From contig NZ_JADKMA010000058.1 of assembly GCF_017676365.1 (NCBI RefSeq), positions 1 to 37,589 on the forward strand: a stretch of DNA of 37,589 bases, given 5' to 3'. Below, piece by piece: positions 22,836-33,090 of this stretch. The notes beneath the pieces were generated by a model that had not been told where the DNA came from, searched no databases, and saw only the letters and a list, made by a program, of their open reading frames with translations. The DNA comes from Streptomyces oryzae (GTDB lineage: Bacteria; Actinomycetota; Actinomycetes; Streptomycetales; Streptomycetaceae). The position numbers were made by a program, and so were the translations under genes. The first letter of the stretch is position 1, and every line of letters starts with the position of its first letter.

Positions 22836-23797
22836 ACCCGCACCTCCGCGAACAGATCGTCGGCGCCGGCCGGGGCTTCCGCAGCGGTGCGGTCAGCGCA
22901 CTGGAAGAACTCCACTCCGGTCAGCGGCTGGGCCAGGCCGTTGGAGAGGGCGAAAACGTGACCGCGCGAGGTGTGACGTACCGACACCTGGGTCTCGTGT
23001 GCCGCCATTGCCCTGGCCTTGGCGTCCACGTACGCGGCGGCGTCCACGGTGACATCGACCTCGGCCGCGCTCTCCACCACCCCCGGCACATCGTCCGGCT
23101 GCGCAACGCCCGTTCTGCCCGAGAAGCCGGGAATGGGGAAGACTTCGCCCGCGTCGGCTGCGGCGTGCAGCCGGGCGAACCCCTCGTCGAGGACGGGGCG
23201 CGGCACGACGTTCCAGTAGACGCGCTGCACCTGGTGCGGCTCGCCGCCCGTACGGCCGTTCTCCAGGGCGGCGAGCTCGACGGCGCGCATGGCGACGCGG
23301 TGGGCCTTGATGTGGTCGGGGTGGCCGTAGCCACCGTCCGGGCCGTAGGTGACCAGCACCTGGGGGCGCACCTCGCGCACCACGGCGGCGAGCAGCCGGG
23401 CGGCCTCGTCCAGGTCCGCCTGCCAGAAGCAGCCGGGGCGGTCGTTGGTCGGTGCACCCATCATGCCGGAGTCGCGGTAGCGCCCCGGCCCGCCGAGGAA
23501 GCGGTGGTCGGTGACGCCCAACTCCCGCATCGCCGCCGAGAGTTCCCCGATGCGGTGCGGGCCCAGGGTGTCGTCCTGACCGGGCGCCAGATGGGCCAGC
23601 CCGTCCGGAATGACCTCGCCCTCCTCGCCCAGGGTGCAGGTGACGAGGGTGACGTGGGCGCCCTCCGCCGCGTACTTGGCCATGGTGGCGCCGGTGGTGA
23701 TCGACTCGTCGTCGGGGTGTGCGTGCACCAGCAGCAGACGGCGCGCGGGGGCGGCCGGTGAGCCGGGGGCCGCCCCCGGGGGAAACGCAGCGGTCAT
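22832..23797 (-). CDS. mshB: Mycothiol biosynthesis deacetylase MshB
   Basis: 321 residues from ATG 23797. A PIG-L/LmbE zinc deacetylase that converts GlcNAc-inositol to GlcN-inositol, the second dedicated step of mycothiol synthesis. The zinc motif HAHPDDE (residues 25-31) gives H27 and D30 as ligands, with D29 as the presumed general base. The third ligand is in YGHPDH (157-162). [12 protein letters not shown] (53-64), [20 protein letters not shown] and the C-terminal region distinguish MshB from generic LmbE proteins. It starts a two-gene unit with the small membrane gene. The presence of mshB places the organism in the mycothiol-making Actinobacteria. Confidence 0.95.
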   Translation of the reverse strand: MTAAFPPGAAPGSPAAPARRLLLVHAHPDDESITTGATMAKYAAEGAHVTLVTCTLGEEGEVIPDGLAHLAPGQDDTLGPHRIGELSAAMRELGVTDHRFLGGPGRYRDSGMMGAPTNDRPGCFWQADLDEAARLLAAVVREVRPQVLVTYGPDGGYGHPDHIKAHRVAMRAVELAALENGRTGGEPHQVQRVYWNVVPRPVLDEGFARLHAAADAGEVFPIPGFSGRTGVAQPDDVPGVVESAAEVDVTVDAAAYVDAKARAMAAHETQVSVRHTSRGHVFALSNGLAQPLTGVEFFQCADRTAAEAPAGADDLFAEVRV

Positions 23798-23834
23798 GCC
23801 CCCGAGCCTACGACGGCCGCCGTACCGGGAGCCG

Positions 23835-23870
23835 ACGTGGTCAGCGAGGAGAACGTGGTCACCGAGGAGA
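23835..23870. repeat. 18-bp tandem duplication upstream of mshB
   Basis: Two adjacent 18-bp copies beginning ACGTGGTCA (23835-23852 and 23853-23870), identical except for one base. They lie in the 78-bp gap between the 64-residue membrane gene and mshB, about 40 bp before the mshB start. Confidence 0.7.
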
Positions 23871-23875
23871 AAGGG

Positions 23876-24070
23876 TCAGAATTTGAGTTCCCCGATCATC
23901 CCGGCGACGTTCGTGGTCAGGTCGTTGATGGTGGGCGCCACCGACGAGCTGGCCAGATAGAAGCCCAACAGCACGCAGATCACCGCGTGTCCGGCCTTGA
24001 GCCCGGATTTCCTGACAAGCAGGACGACGATGATCGCCAGCAGCACCACCGCCGAAATCGAGAGTGCCAC
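23876..24070 (-). CDS. Small membrane protein, 64 residues, function unknown
   Basis: Starts at GTG 24070, with GGAGGTGA 7 bp upstream, one of the best ribosome sites in the window. Residues 2-20 form a membrane helix (ALSISAVVLLAIIVVLLVR). After a basic loop (KSGLKAG) a second helix follows (HAVICVLLGFYLASSSVAP), then an amphipathic tail (TINDLTTNVAGMIGELKF). The size and two-helix shape are holin-like, but no lysis gene is nearby and homologues are chromosomally conserved in Streptomyces. It lies on the same strand as mshB, 78 bp upstream of it. Confidence 0.8.
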   Translation of the reverse strand: MALSISAVVLLAIIVVLLVRKSGLKAGHAVICVLLGFYLASSSVAPTINDLTTNVAGMIGELKF

Positions 24071-24189
24071 GGCGGTTCACCTCCAAGTACGCACGGTCGG
24101 TACGGGATCGTTACGGGTCACACGGACACGGCAGCACGCCTCCGGCATGAGGAGCCACCGGCTTCATACCCAGCACTCACCATGCGCAA

Positions 24190-24219
24190 CGGATCATAAT
24201 TATCCGTGCGACCGCACGG
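24190..24219. promoter_or_regulatory. Two overlapping palindromes in a divergent control region
   Basis: CGGATCATAATTATCCG (24190-24206; 5-bp arms, with an internal perfect ATAATTAT) runs directly into CCGTGCG-AC-CGCACGG (24204-24219). The AT-rich core gives -10-like TATGAT and GATAAT on the minus strand and CATAAT on the plus strand. It lies 120 bp upstream of the 64-residue membrane gene and 127 bp upstream of the S9 peptidase gene. Confidence 0.45.
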
Positions 24220-24345
24220 CTCGGTGCACAGGTGCAGAGGAGGGGCGCATATTCAGTTCCAGCCAACTGCACACCACCCGAACATCGTCCCGGCGGGCAC
24301 CCGGAGCGGATCACAGCCCGGCTCGAGCGCAGTACGGTCGGCCGC

Positions 24346-26573
24346 ATGGCTACGACTTTCCCGCGGCAGCACGCGCGTACCCACCGATTCACACTTGGCG
24401 CCCCGAGGTCGTTCACTGTGGCCCCGGACGGCTCACGAGTGGTCTTTCTGCGCTCCCGGAGCGGTTCCGACCTGGCGAACCTGCTCTGGGTGCGGGACGT
24501 GGCCGACGGCCAGGAGCGGATCGCGGCCGACCCCGAGGCGCTGCTGGGCGGCGCCGCCGAGGAACTCTCCCCCGAGGAGCGCGCACGGCGCGAGCGGAGC
24601 CGCGAGGGGACGGCGGGCGTGGTCGGATATGCCACTGACACCTCCGTGAAGATGGCCGCTTTCGCCCTTTCGGGTCGGCTCTTCGCCGCCGACCTGCTCA
24701 CCGGCGACTCCCGGGAACTGCCGACGCCCACCCCCGTGGTCGACCCGCGCCCCGCACCGGACGGCCGGCATGTGGCCTATGTGACGGGCGGCGCGCTGCG
24801 CGTGGTGGCCGCGACGGGTGAGGGCGACCGGGCGCTGGCCGAGCCCGAGGCGGAGACCGTCACCTGGGGCCTCGCCGAGTTCATCGCCGCCGAGGAGATG
24901 TCACGGACCCGCGGCTACTGGTGGTCCCCCGACTCGGACCGGCTGCTGGTGGCCCGGGCCGACGACGCGCCCGTACGCCGCTGGACCATCGCCGATCCGG
25001 CCAACCCGCAGGCGGAGCCGGCGCGGGTCGCCTATCCGGCGGCGGGGACGGAGAACGCCGAGGTCACGCTGCATCTGCTCAGCCTCGACGGGGCACGGAC
25101 CGAGGTCGTCTGGGACCGCGAGCGCTATCCGTATCTGGCCCGCGCGCACTGGTCGGCCGCGGGTCCGCCGCTGCTGTTGGTGCAGACCAGGGACCAGCGC
25201 GAGGCCGCGTATCTGAGCGTGGACACCGCGACGGGTGCGACTTCCGTCACACACACCGACAGTGATCCAATCTGGCTGGAACTCTTCGGCGGTGTCCCGG
25301 CGTGGGCACCGGACGGCGAGCTGGTCCGCATCGCCGATCAGGCCGATCAGGCCGATCAGGACGCAGACCTCGACGGCGGCGCCCGGGTGCTCATGGCGGG
25401 CGCACGGCGGCTCACCTCCGCGGCGTTGCACGTACGAGCCGTACTGGACATCGGCGACGACGACGTCCTGTTCTCGGCGTCCGAGGGTGACGGGGACGGC
25501 TCCGCGGGGCGCAGCGCTCCCGGGGATGTCGGGGTCTACCGCGTGCCGCTGGCGGGTGGCGAGGCGGTGCGGATCGCCGACGAGGACGGGCCGCACGTCG
25601 CCTCCGCGACGCGGGGCGGCGGAACGCTGGTGCTGTCGACCGCCGCACCGGCACGGCCCGGGTCGCGGGTGGTGCTGCTGCGGGAGGCCGACTCGGCGCG
25701 GATCGGCGCCATCGAGTCGTACGCCGAGACGCCGGTGCTGGCCACCGCGCCGCGGCTGCTGCACGCCGGGAAGCGCCGCATCCCGGCCGCCGTCGTACTG
25801 CCAACCGGGTACCGGGAGTCGGACGGTCCGCTACCGGTGCTGATGGACCCGTACGGCGGGCCGCACGGGCAGCGCGTCGTCGCGGCGCACAATGCGCATC
25901 TGACGGCCCAGTGGTTCGCCGACCACGGCTTCGCGGTGGTCACGGCGGACGGACGGGGCACCCCGGGCCACAGCCCCGGCTGGGAGAAGGCCGTCTCGCG
26001 CCGGCTCGCCTCCGTCACGCTGGACGACCAGGTGGAGGCGCTGCAGGCACTCGCCGAGGACTTCCCGCTCGACCTGTCACGGGTCGGCATCCGCGGCTGG
26101 TCGTACGGCGGTTACCTCGCCGCGCTCGCGGTGCTGCGGCGGCCCGATGTCTTCCACGCCGCCGTCGCCGGTGCGCCGGTCACGGACTGGCGGCTGTACG
26201 ACACCCACTACACGGAGCGGTACTGCGGTACCCCGCAGGACGATCCCGAGGTGTACGCGGAGTCCTCGCTGCTCACCGACGAGGGGCTGTCCCTGGTGGA
26301 CCCGGGCAGCCCCCATCGGCCGATGATGATCATTCACGGGCTCGCCGACGACAATGTGGTGGTCGCCCATGCGTTGCGGCTCTCCTCCGCGCTGCTCGCC
26401 GCGGGCCGCGCGCACGAGGTGCTCCCTCTCTCGGGCGTCACGCACATGGCCAGCGGCGCGGAGGTCGCGGAGAACCTGCTGCTGCTGCAAGTGGGCTTCC
26501 TGAAGCGGTCGCTGGGGGTTGCCGGTGGTTCGGAGGGCACCCAAGGGCACCCCCTCCCCAGCAAAGGCGAAGC

Positions 26574-26577
<4 letters not shown>
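24346..26577 (+). CDS. Prolyl oligopeptidase family (S9, DPP-IV-like) serine peptidase
   Basis: 743 residues from ATG 24346. No ribosome site is clear; TACGGT ending 7 bp before the ATG would fit a leaderless transcript. No signal peptide, so probably cytoplasmic. Residues ~25-480 form the beta-propeller (DPP_IV N-terminal domain). It contains AEFIAAEEMSRTRGYWWSPDS, whose Glu pair binds the substrate N-terminus in DPP-IV-type enzymes. The hydrolase domain has MDPYGGPHGQRV, the nucleophile Ser586 (RGWSYGGY), Asp668 (HGLADDNV) and His700 (GVTHMA). It should cut dipeptides from peptide N-termini. It ends tail-to-tail, overlapping by 4 bp the last gene of a peptide-import operon, which fits a role in using imported peptides. 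A QADQADQAD run (9-bp x 3, 25333-25359) lies in the propeller. Confidence 0.93.
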
Positions 26578-27719
<1,142 letters not shown>

Positions 27720-27744
27720 TGGTCTGGTTCTCCCTCTGCCTGGC

Positions 27745-28815
27745 CTAGCTCAGCCTGGGCTTGATCTGCTCGACGAAGAACGTCCGCTTCTGCTCCGCCG
27801 TCAGATGGCAGGCGGCGCCCCGGCCGTCCGGCAGCAGCGGCCGGTCGGCGGAGCAGGACTTGCCCGCGACCTCGTCCACGTAGTGGCAGCGCGGGTGGAA
27901 CGGGCAGCCGGGCGGGGGCGCGAGCAGGCTGGGCGGGGTGCCGGGGATCGGCGAGAGCTCCTCGTTCACGTTTCCGGTCAGCCGGGGCATCGAGGTGAGC
28001 AGGCCCCAGGTGTAGGGGTGCTGCGGCGAGCGCAGCACCTCGGAGACACTGCCGCGCTCGACGGCGCGTCCGCCGTACATCACCAGGATGTCGTCGGCGA
28101 TGTTGGCGATCACGCCGAGGTCGTGGGTGATGAAGATGATCGCGGAGCCGAACTCCTGCTGGAGATCCTTGAGCAGGTCGAGGATCTGCGCCTGCACGGT
28201 GACGTCGAGCGCCGTGGTGGGCTCGTCCGCGATCAGCAGGTCCGGGTTGCACACCAGCGCCATGGCGATCATCGCGCGCTGCCGCATGCCGCCGGAGAAC
28301 TGGTGCGGGTAGTCGTTGACCCGGGTCTTCGCGTTCGGGATGCCGACCTTGTCCAGCATCTCGATGGCCCGCAGCTGTGCCTCCCGCTTGGAGACGCCCA
28401 TGTGCTTGCGGTAGGGCTCGGCGATCTGCCGTCCGATCGTGTAGTACGGCGAGAGCGCGGTGAGCGCGTCCTGGAAGATCATCGCCATCTTGTTGCCCCG
28501 CAGCGTCTCCAGCGTCTTCTCGCGGGCGCCGGTCAGCTCCTGGCCGTCCAGCAGGATCTCCCCGGAGACCTCGGTGGTGCGCGGGTTGTGCAGGCCCAGG
28601 ATGGACAGGTTGGTGACCGACTTGCCGGAGCCGGACTCGCCGACGATGCCGAGGGTGCGGCCGCGCTCCACGTCGAAGGAGAGCCCGTCCACGGCCTTGA
28701 CGGTGCCGTCCTCGGTGTCGAAGTGCACATACAGATCGCGCACCGAGAGGAAGGCGTCCCCGTCCCCCTCGCCACGCGGAGCCGGTACGTCCGCTTCCTT
28801 GGTCAGGGTGGTCAT
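27745..28815 (-). CDS. Oligopeptide ABC importer ATPase (OppD/DppD type; BldKD-like position)
   Basis: 356 residues from ATG 28815, with TAGGAG upstream. Walker A GESGSGKS (59-66), Q-loop [15 protein letters not shown] (the usual LNP is LSP here), signature SGGMRQR (174-180), Walker [14 protein letters not shown]-loop ITHDLGVI. The C-terminal domain holds [11 protein letters not shown] and AACHL, four cysteines in the pattern reported to bind a [4Fe-4S] cluster in M. tuberculosis OppD. It pairs with the ATPase at 26574-27719 to form the motor of the importer. Confidence 0.94.
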   Translation of the reverse strand: MTTLTKEADVPAPRGEGDGDAFLSVRDLYVHFDTEDGTVKAVDGLSFDVERGRTLGIVGESGSGKSVTNLSILGLHNPRTTEVSGEILLDGQELTGAREKTLETLRGNKMAMIFQDALTALSPYYTIGRQIAEPYRKHMGVSKREAQLRAIEMLDKVGIPNAKTRVNDYPHQFSGGMRQRAMIAMALVCNPDLLIADEPTTALDVTVQAQILDLLKDLQQEFGSAIIFITHDLGVIANIADDILVMYGGRAVERGSVSEVLRSPQHPYTWGLLTSMPRLTGNVNEELSPIPGTPPSLLAPPPGCPFHPRCHYVDEVAGKSCSADRPLLPDGRGAACHLTAEQKRTFFVEQIKPRLS

Positions 28816-28827
28816 GTGCCGGTTCTC

Positions 28828-29805
28828 CTAGGACAGTCGCACGCGCGGGTCGATGAACGCGTAGGCGGCGTCCACGATGATGTTGAAGAGAATGATGAAG
28901 GTGGCCGCGAAGAGCATCACGCCCATCACCATCGGAATGTCGGTGTTCTGCACCGAGTTGACCGCGAGGGTGCCGAGCCCGGGCAGCGAGAACGTCCACT
29001 CGGTGATCATCGCGCCGCCGAAGAGCGAGCCGAGGTCGACGCCGAAGATGGTGACGATGGGGATGAGCGAGCCCCGCCAGGCGTAGCGGAAGAACACGTA
29101 CTTCCCCGACATGCCCTTGGCCCGCGCCGTTCTGACGTGGTCCTCCTGGAGCTGTTCGATCATCGAGGACCGGGACAGACGGGTGTAGTTCGCGGTGAAG
29201 ATGATCTGTACGACCAGCCAGGGGATCAGCAGTCCCGTGAACCAGCCGATCGGGTCCTGGGTCAGCGGCACGTACTTGGGCTGGTCCAGCAGGTTGAGGT
29301 TGTAGACCACCAGCGCCAGCAGGAGGGGGCCGATGAAGTAGATCTGCATCGAGGAGAGCACCAGCGACATCGAGCTGAAGACCTTGTCGATGATCGTGCC
29401 CTTCTTCCAGGCGGCGATCATGCCCGCGCCCAGCCCGATGGTCAGGAAGACCACGGCACCGCCGGCGGTCAGCGAGACGGTCGTCGGGAAACGGTCCAGG
29501 ATGGTCTCCCAGACGGGGTCCTGGTTGGCGAAGGAGTACCCGAAGCACGGTGCCGGGCAGGCACCGGCGGCGAACTGCCGCCCGGCGACGATGCCGACCA
29601 TGAAGTGGAAGTACTGCACCGGGACCGGCTCGTCGATGCCCATGTTCTTGCGGATGACCGCGAGCGCGTCCGGCGTGCAGTTCTTGCCGCAGGCCAGCAT
29701 CGCCGGGTCCCGTGGGATGGCGTAGAAGAGGAAGAAGGTGACGGCGCTGATGATCAGCAGGATCACCACGGCGCCGAGCGACCGGCGGATGAGAAATCGC
29801 AGCAT
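28828..29805 (-). CDS. Oligopeptide ABC importer permease (OppB/DppB type; BldKC-like position)
   Basis: 325 residues from ATG 29805 (MLRFLIRRSLGAVV); the frame is open 22 codons further upstream, but those residues are not family-like. Six membrane helices are expected, the first at IRRSLGAVVILLIISAVTFFLFYAIP. The large extracellular loop after helix 1 contains four cysteines (MLACGKNC, ACPAPC), unusual for this family. The EAA coupling loop is HVRTARAKGMSGKYVFFRYAWRGSLIPIV, and PGLGTLAVNSVQNTDIP is the usual C-terminal signature. It is separated from the lipoprotein gene by a stable hairpin. Confidence 0.94.
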   Translation of the reverse strand: MLRFLIRRSLGAVVILLIISAVTFFLFYAIPRDPAMLACGKNCTPDALAVIRKNMGIDEPVPVQYFHFMVGIVAGRQFAAGACPAPCFGYSFANQDPVWETILDRFPTTVSLTAGGAVVFLTIGLGAGMIAAWKKGTIIDKVFSSMSLVLSSMQIYFIGPLLLALVVYNLNLLDQPKYVPLTQDPIGWFTGLLIPWLVVQIIFTANYTRLSRSSMIEQLQEDHVRTARAKGMSGKYVFFRYAWRGSLIPIVTIFGVDLGSLFGGAMITEWTFSLPGLGTLAVNSVQNTDIPMVMGVMLFAATFIILFNIIVDAAYAFIDPRVRLS

Positions 29806-29906
29806 GACGGGAACGCAGCTCTCGTACGACAGCGGGATCGAGACGTGCGGGATACAGGGGTGCCGCGGCACAGGGTGCGGGGCACAGGTGCGGAGCGGAG
29901 GCCGGG

Positions 29907-29942
29907 CTCCGCCGCCCGGCCCATGCGGACCGGGCGGCGGAG
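29907..29942 (-). terminator. Intercistronic hairpin between the peptide-binding lipoprotein and permease genes
   Basis: 13-bp perfect stem CTCCGCCGCCCGG/CCGGGCGGCGGAG with a 10-nt loop, 15 bp after the lipoprotein stop and 102 bp before the next start. Within an operon such a hairpin usually gives partial termination or protects the upstream message, so that more binding protein than permease is made. Confidence 0.65.
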
Positions 29943-29956
29943 TCGGCGCCGGGGCG

Positions 29957-31753
29957 CTACTTCTTCACGTACAGCGACGTCGGGTTGATGTCGTGCAGCT
30001 GCTCGTCGAAGTACATACCGCCGACCTTCGATCCGGAGAGCTGGATCGTCTTGTAGTAGTGCATCGGCACCGCGGGGACGTCCTCGGTGAGGATCTTGTC
30101 CGCGAGCTTCTGCCACTCCTTGGCGGCCTCGTTCGGGTCGGAGAGGGAACGGATCCGGTCCATCTCCTTCTCGAACTTCGGGTTCTTGTGGTGCGAGTAG
30201 TTCGCGGCACCGTCCTGGACCTGCCGCCCGTCGAACAGGTTCGGGACGACGGTCGAGGCGCTCGGCCAGTCGGCACCCCACGAGTTGTGGTAGATGTCGT
30301 AGTTGTTCTTGATCTTGCCGATCTGGTCGTAGTACGTGTCCGCGATGATGTCCTTCTTCTGGACGTCGAACCCGGCCTTCTCCAGGTTCTGGGTCGCGGC
30401 CACGGAGAACTGCTGCCACTCGGGGGCGTTCTGGTAGGCGAAGGTGAGCTTCATGCCCTTCTTGCCGGACTCCTTCAGGAGCTTGGCCGCCTTCTTGACG
30501 TCGCCCTGCGGCTTCTTGATCTTGTTGAACGGGTCGGTCGGCTCGTGGCCCACCAGCGTCGGGCTGACGTAGTTGCCCGCGAGCTCGCCGCCGCCGGCAC
30601 CGCCGAACGCGGAGACGATGGACTGGTTGGGCATCGCGTAGGCGATGGCCTGGCGGACCTTCTTGTTCTTGATCCGGTCCATGTTGATGTTCATGTAGCT
30701 GACGTACGACTGGTAGCCGGACACCGAGCGCTTCTTGATGTTCTGGTCGCTGCGCACCTTCTGCATGCTGGACGCGTCGACGCTGTTGGTGAAGCTGGTG
30801 GCGGTCTGGTTCTCACCCGCGTCGGACATCAGCCGCTTGGTGGAGTCCTCGAAGGAGACCCCGAACTGGATGTCGAAGGCGTCCGGGAACTGGTGCCGGC
30901 CCGGGTCCGTCTTCGGGTCCCACTCGGGGTTGCGGACGAGCTTCATGCTCTTGCCGGACTTGAAGGACTGGATCTTGTACGGGCCGCTGGCCAGCGGCTT
31001 CTTGTCGTACTTCTCCTTGGTGTCCTTCTTCTCGGAGACTGCCGCGTACCCGGCCATCGCCAGCGCGTGCGGCAGCTCCGCCTGCGGCTTCTTGAAGTGG
31101 AAGATGATCGTCTTCGCGTCCGGCGTCTCCAGCATGCTGTCCGGCAGGTGCTTGCCCTTGTAGGGGCCGTCCTTGAGCAGCTTGCGGTAGTCGGTGCCGC
31201 CGGTGTCGGCCAGCCACTGCTGGACGAAGGTGGGGCCCTCGGTGATGAACGGCGCGAACGTACGCTCGATCGAGTGGCGGATGTCCTTCGAGGTGATGGC
31301 GGAGCCGTCCTCGAACTTGATGCCGTCCTTGAGCTTGTACGTCCAGGTCTTGCCGCCGTCCGACTTCTTGCCGCTGTCGGTGGCGAGGTCGCCGACGACC
31401 TCGTACTTGTCGGCGCTGGTGCGCTTGTAGGTGGTCAGCCCGCGGTGGATCAGCCGGGCGAGGGCCTGCTCGTCGCTGACGTAGATCTGGGCCGGGTCCA
31501 GGTGCGCGAAGCTGTCGCGCTGCAGCACCTTGACGGTGCCGCCCTTGCGGCTGCCCTTGACGGCCGGGGCCGGGCCCTTGGAGGCTGCCTCGTCCGCGTA
31601 GGTGTAGGAGACGTCCTGGCCCTGCTTCTTGGCCTTCGTCCCCTTCTCGTCGTCCCCGCCGCCCCCGCCGCTGCTGCAGCCGGTGAGGAACAGCGCGCCG
31701 GCGGCGACCGCCGCGAGGGAGGCACGCGCCGTGCGTATGCTCACTCTGCTCAT
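29957..31753 (-). CDS. Peptide-binding lipoprotein of the oligopeptide ABC importer (SBP family 5; BldKB-like position)
   Basis: 598 residues from ATG 31753. Lipoprotein signal: basic start SRVSIRTARAS, hydrophobic core, lipobox LTGC with Cys26, then a Gly/Asp/Lys-rich tether (SSGGGGGDDEKGTKAKKQG). The mature part is the family 5 extracellular solute-binding fold: GGTVKVLQRDSFAHLDPAQIY near the start, LATDSGKKSDGGKTWTYKLK, then FEDGSAITSKDIRHSIERTF (the family 5 signature), and ASGPYKI. It captures peptides outside the membrane. In operon order it is second, between the two permeases, as bldKB is in S. coelicolor, and its length matches BldKB (about 600). Orthology is an inference; ligand unknown. 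Confidence 0.92.
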   Translation of the reverse strand: MSRVSIRTARASLAAVAAGALFLTGCSSGGGGGDDEKGTKAKKQGQDVSYTYADEAASKGPAPAVKGSRKGGTVKVLQRDSFAHLDPAQIYVSDEQALARLIHRGLTTYKRTSADKYEVVGDLATDSGKKSDGGKTWTYKLKDGIKFEDGSAITSKDIRHSIERTFAPFITEGPTFVQQWLADTGGTDYRKLLKDGPYKGKHLPDSMLETPDAKTIIFHFKKPQAELPHALAMAGYAAVSEKKDTKEKYDKKPLASGPYKIQSFKSGKSMKLVRNPEWDPKTDPGRHQFPDAFDIQFGVSFEDSTKRLMSDAGENQTATSFTNSVDASSMQKVRSDQNIKKRSVSGYQSYVSYMNINMDRIKNKKVRQAIAYAMPNQSIVSAFGGAGGGELAGNYVSPTLVGHEPTDPFNKIKKPQGDVKKAAKLLKESGKKGMKLTFAYQNAPEWQQFSVAATQNLEKAGFDVQKKDIIADTYYDQIGKIKNNYDIYHNSWGADWPSASTVVPNLFDGRQVQDGAANYSHHKNPKFEKEMDRIRSLSDPNEAAKEWQKLADKILTEDVPAVPMHYYKTIQLSGSKVGGMYFDEQLHDINPTSLYVKK

Positions 31754-31848
31754 GGTGGTGTCTGCACCTGCCTGTCGGTTGTCCGTCGCTGCCTGACTGA
31801 TGCCGTACGGGGTGGCAGCACCCCCCACCACTCGGTCGCGCCTGGCCC

Positions 31849-32883
31849 TCATCGGCCGGCCTTCGGGTCGAACGCGTCCCTGACCGAGTCTCCGAGCAGG
31901 TTGAAGGCGAGGATGAAGATCACCATCGCCCCGCCCGGAAAGAACATGTAGGTGATGTCGCTCTGATAGACATCGGCGCCCTTGGCGAACATCCGGCCCC
32001 AGTCGGGAGTGGGCTCCTGCAGGCCCACGCCGAGGAAGGAGAGCCCCGCGATGGCGGTGACGTTGTTCGGCAGCATGTAAGTGGACTGCACCAGAATGGG
32101 CGTGACGAGGTTCGGCAGCAGTTCCTTGCGGACGATGCGCCCCGGCGGCGTACCGGCGACCCTCGCGGCCTCGATGAACTCCCGCTCCCGCAGCGACAGC
32201 GTCTGGCCGCGCAGCAGGCGCGCCAGCGTCATCCAGCCCAGCAGCCACATCACATAGACGAGCACACTGGCCCGCAGCCAGGTCGGCATCTCGTCCTGCG
32301 GCGGAACCAGCAGGGCCGCGACGACCGGCGTGAACGCCACGAAGAACAGCTGGTTGGGGAAGGACATCATCAAGTCGGTGAAGCGGCCGAGGAAGTAGTC
32401 GACCTTGCCACCGAAGTAGCCGCCTGCGACGCCGATCAGGATGGCGGTGATCACCGAGAGCAGGGTGACCAGGATGGCGAGCGAGAGCGAGGTGCGGATC
32501 CCGTAGATCAGCTGCGTGAACACGTCCCGTCCGAGCCCGGGCTCCAGGCCGAACCAGAACTCGCCGTCGATGCCGCCGTTGGGCTTGACCGGGTAGGAGT
32601 TGTCGTTCAGCAGCGTCGGGTCCAACTCGCCGTAGCGGGTGTAGGGATCCTTGCCGTAGAGCTTCGAGATCACCGGGGCCAGCGCCGCGATCACGAAGAA
32701 GGCGAGCACAACGCACGCCGAGATCACCCCTGTGCGGTCGCGCTTGAAGCGCAGCCACATGAGCCGGCCGGGGGATCTGCCCGCGAGTTCACCCTCCTTG
32801 GCAACTCGCGTAGAACTCAGACCTGCGTCGTCGGGGCCAGGGGTGTCGGCCCCGGCTGTCGCAGCCTGGGAAGGACTTGTCAT
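31849..32883 (-). CDS. Oligopeptide ABC importer permease (OppC/DppC type; BldKA-like position)
   Basis: 344 residues from ATG 32883, with GGGAGC upstream. A ~50-residue hydrophilic head (OppC_N) precedes the first helix, VISACVVLAFFVIAALAP. Five more helices follow, with the transmembrane coupling motif EFIEAARVAGTPPGRIVRKELLPN and the C-terminal GLSFLGVGLQEPTPDWG and LAFNLLGDSVRDAFDPK signatures. It is the first gene of the permease-lipoprotein-permease-ATPase-ATPase operon. A 95-bp gap with a small GGGGTG-GCAG-CACCCC hairpin (31809-31824) separates it from the lipoprotein gene. The upstream region holds a large palindrome. Confidence 0.94.
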   Translation of the reverse strand: MTSPSQAATAGADTPGPDDAGLSSTRVAKEGELAGRSPGRLMWLRFKRDRTGVISACVVLAFFVIAALAPVISKLYGKDPYTRYGELDPTLLNDNSYPVKPNGGIDGEFWFGLEPGLGRDVFTQLIYGIRTSLSLAILVTLLSVITAILIGVAGGYFGGKVDYFLGRFTDLMMSFPNQLFFVAFTPVVAALLVPPQDEMPTWLRASVLVYVMWLLGWMTLARLLRGQTLSLREREFIEAARVAGTPPGRIVRKELLPNLVTPILVQSTYMLPNNVTAIAGLSFLGVGLQEPTPDWGRMFAKGADVYQSDITYMFFPGGAMVIFILAFNLLGDSVRDAFDPKAGR

Positions 32884-33031
32884 CGCGTGTGTGCTCCCGC
32901 GCTCAAATCTCGCCGGAACCCGAATCGTTGGGCGTGATGCGGGTGGGTTGAGCCGGACTTTCGCAAGTCAATTACCGAGCAGTCAAGAGGTGTTGGCCCT
33001 GCTGAGCGCCGTCCACCGGTTTCTTGAGCGA

Positions 33032-33058
33032 ACGTTGCGCAGATCGAGGTCGCAACGT
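33032..33058. promoter_or_regulatory. 27-bp palindrome, candidate operator
   Basis: Perfect 8-bp arms ACGTTGCG (33032-33039) and CGCAACGT (33051-33058), separated by 11 bp. The 19-bp centre spacing puts both arms on one face of the helix, as for a dimeric regulator. It sits 2 bp before the TTGACA box of the plus-strand promoter and about 150 bp upstream of the oligopeptide operon start. Confidence 0.55.
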
Positions 33059-33060
33059 GC

Positions 33061-33090
33061 TTGACATCACAAACGCCGAGCGGACATAGC
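33061..33090 (+). promoter_or_regulatory. Candidate housekeeping promoter for the membrane-protein gene
   Basis: A consensus TTGACA (33061-33066) is followed after 18 bp by CATAGC (33085-33090), which keeps the central ATA of the -10 box. It points towards the gene at 33376 and would give a long leader of roughly 280 nt. Confidence 0.4.

Noticed and set aside
23876..24070. Phage holin
   Set aside because: Size and two helices fit, but no endolysin or phage gene is near and the setting is chromosomal core.
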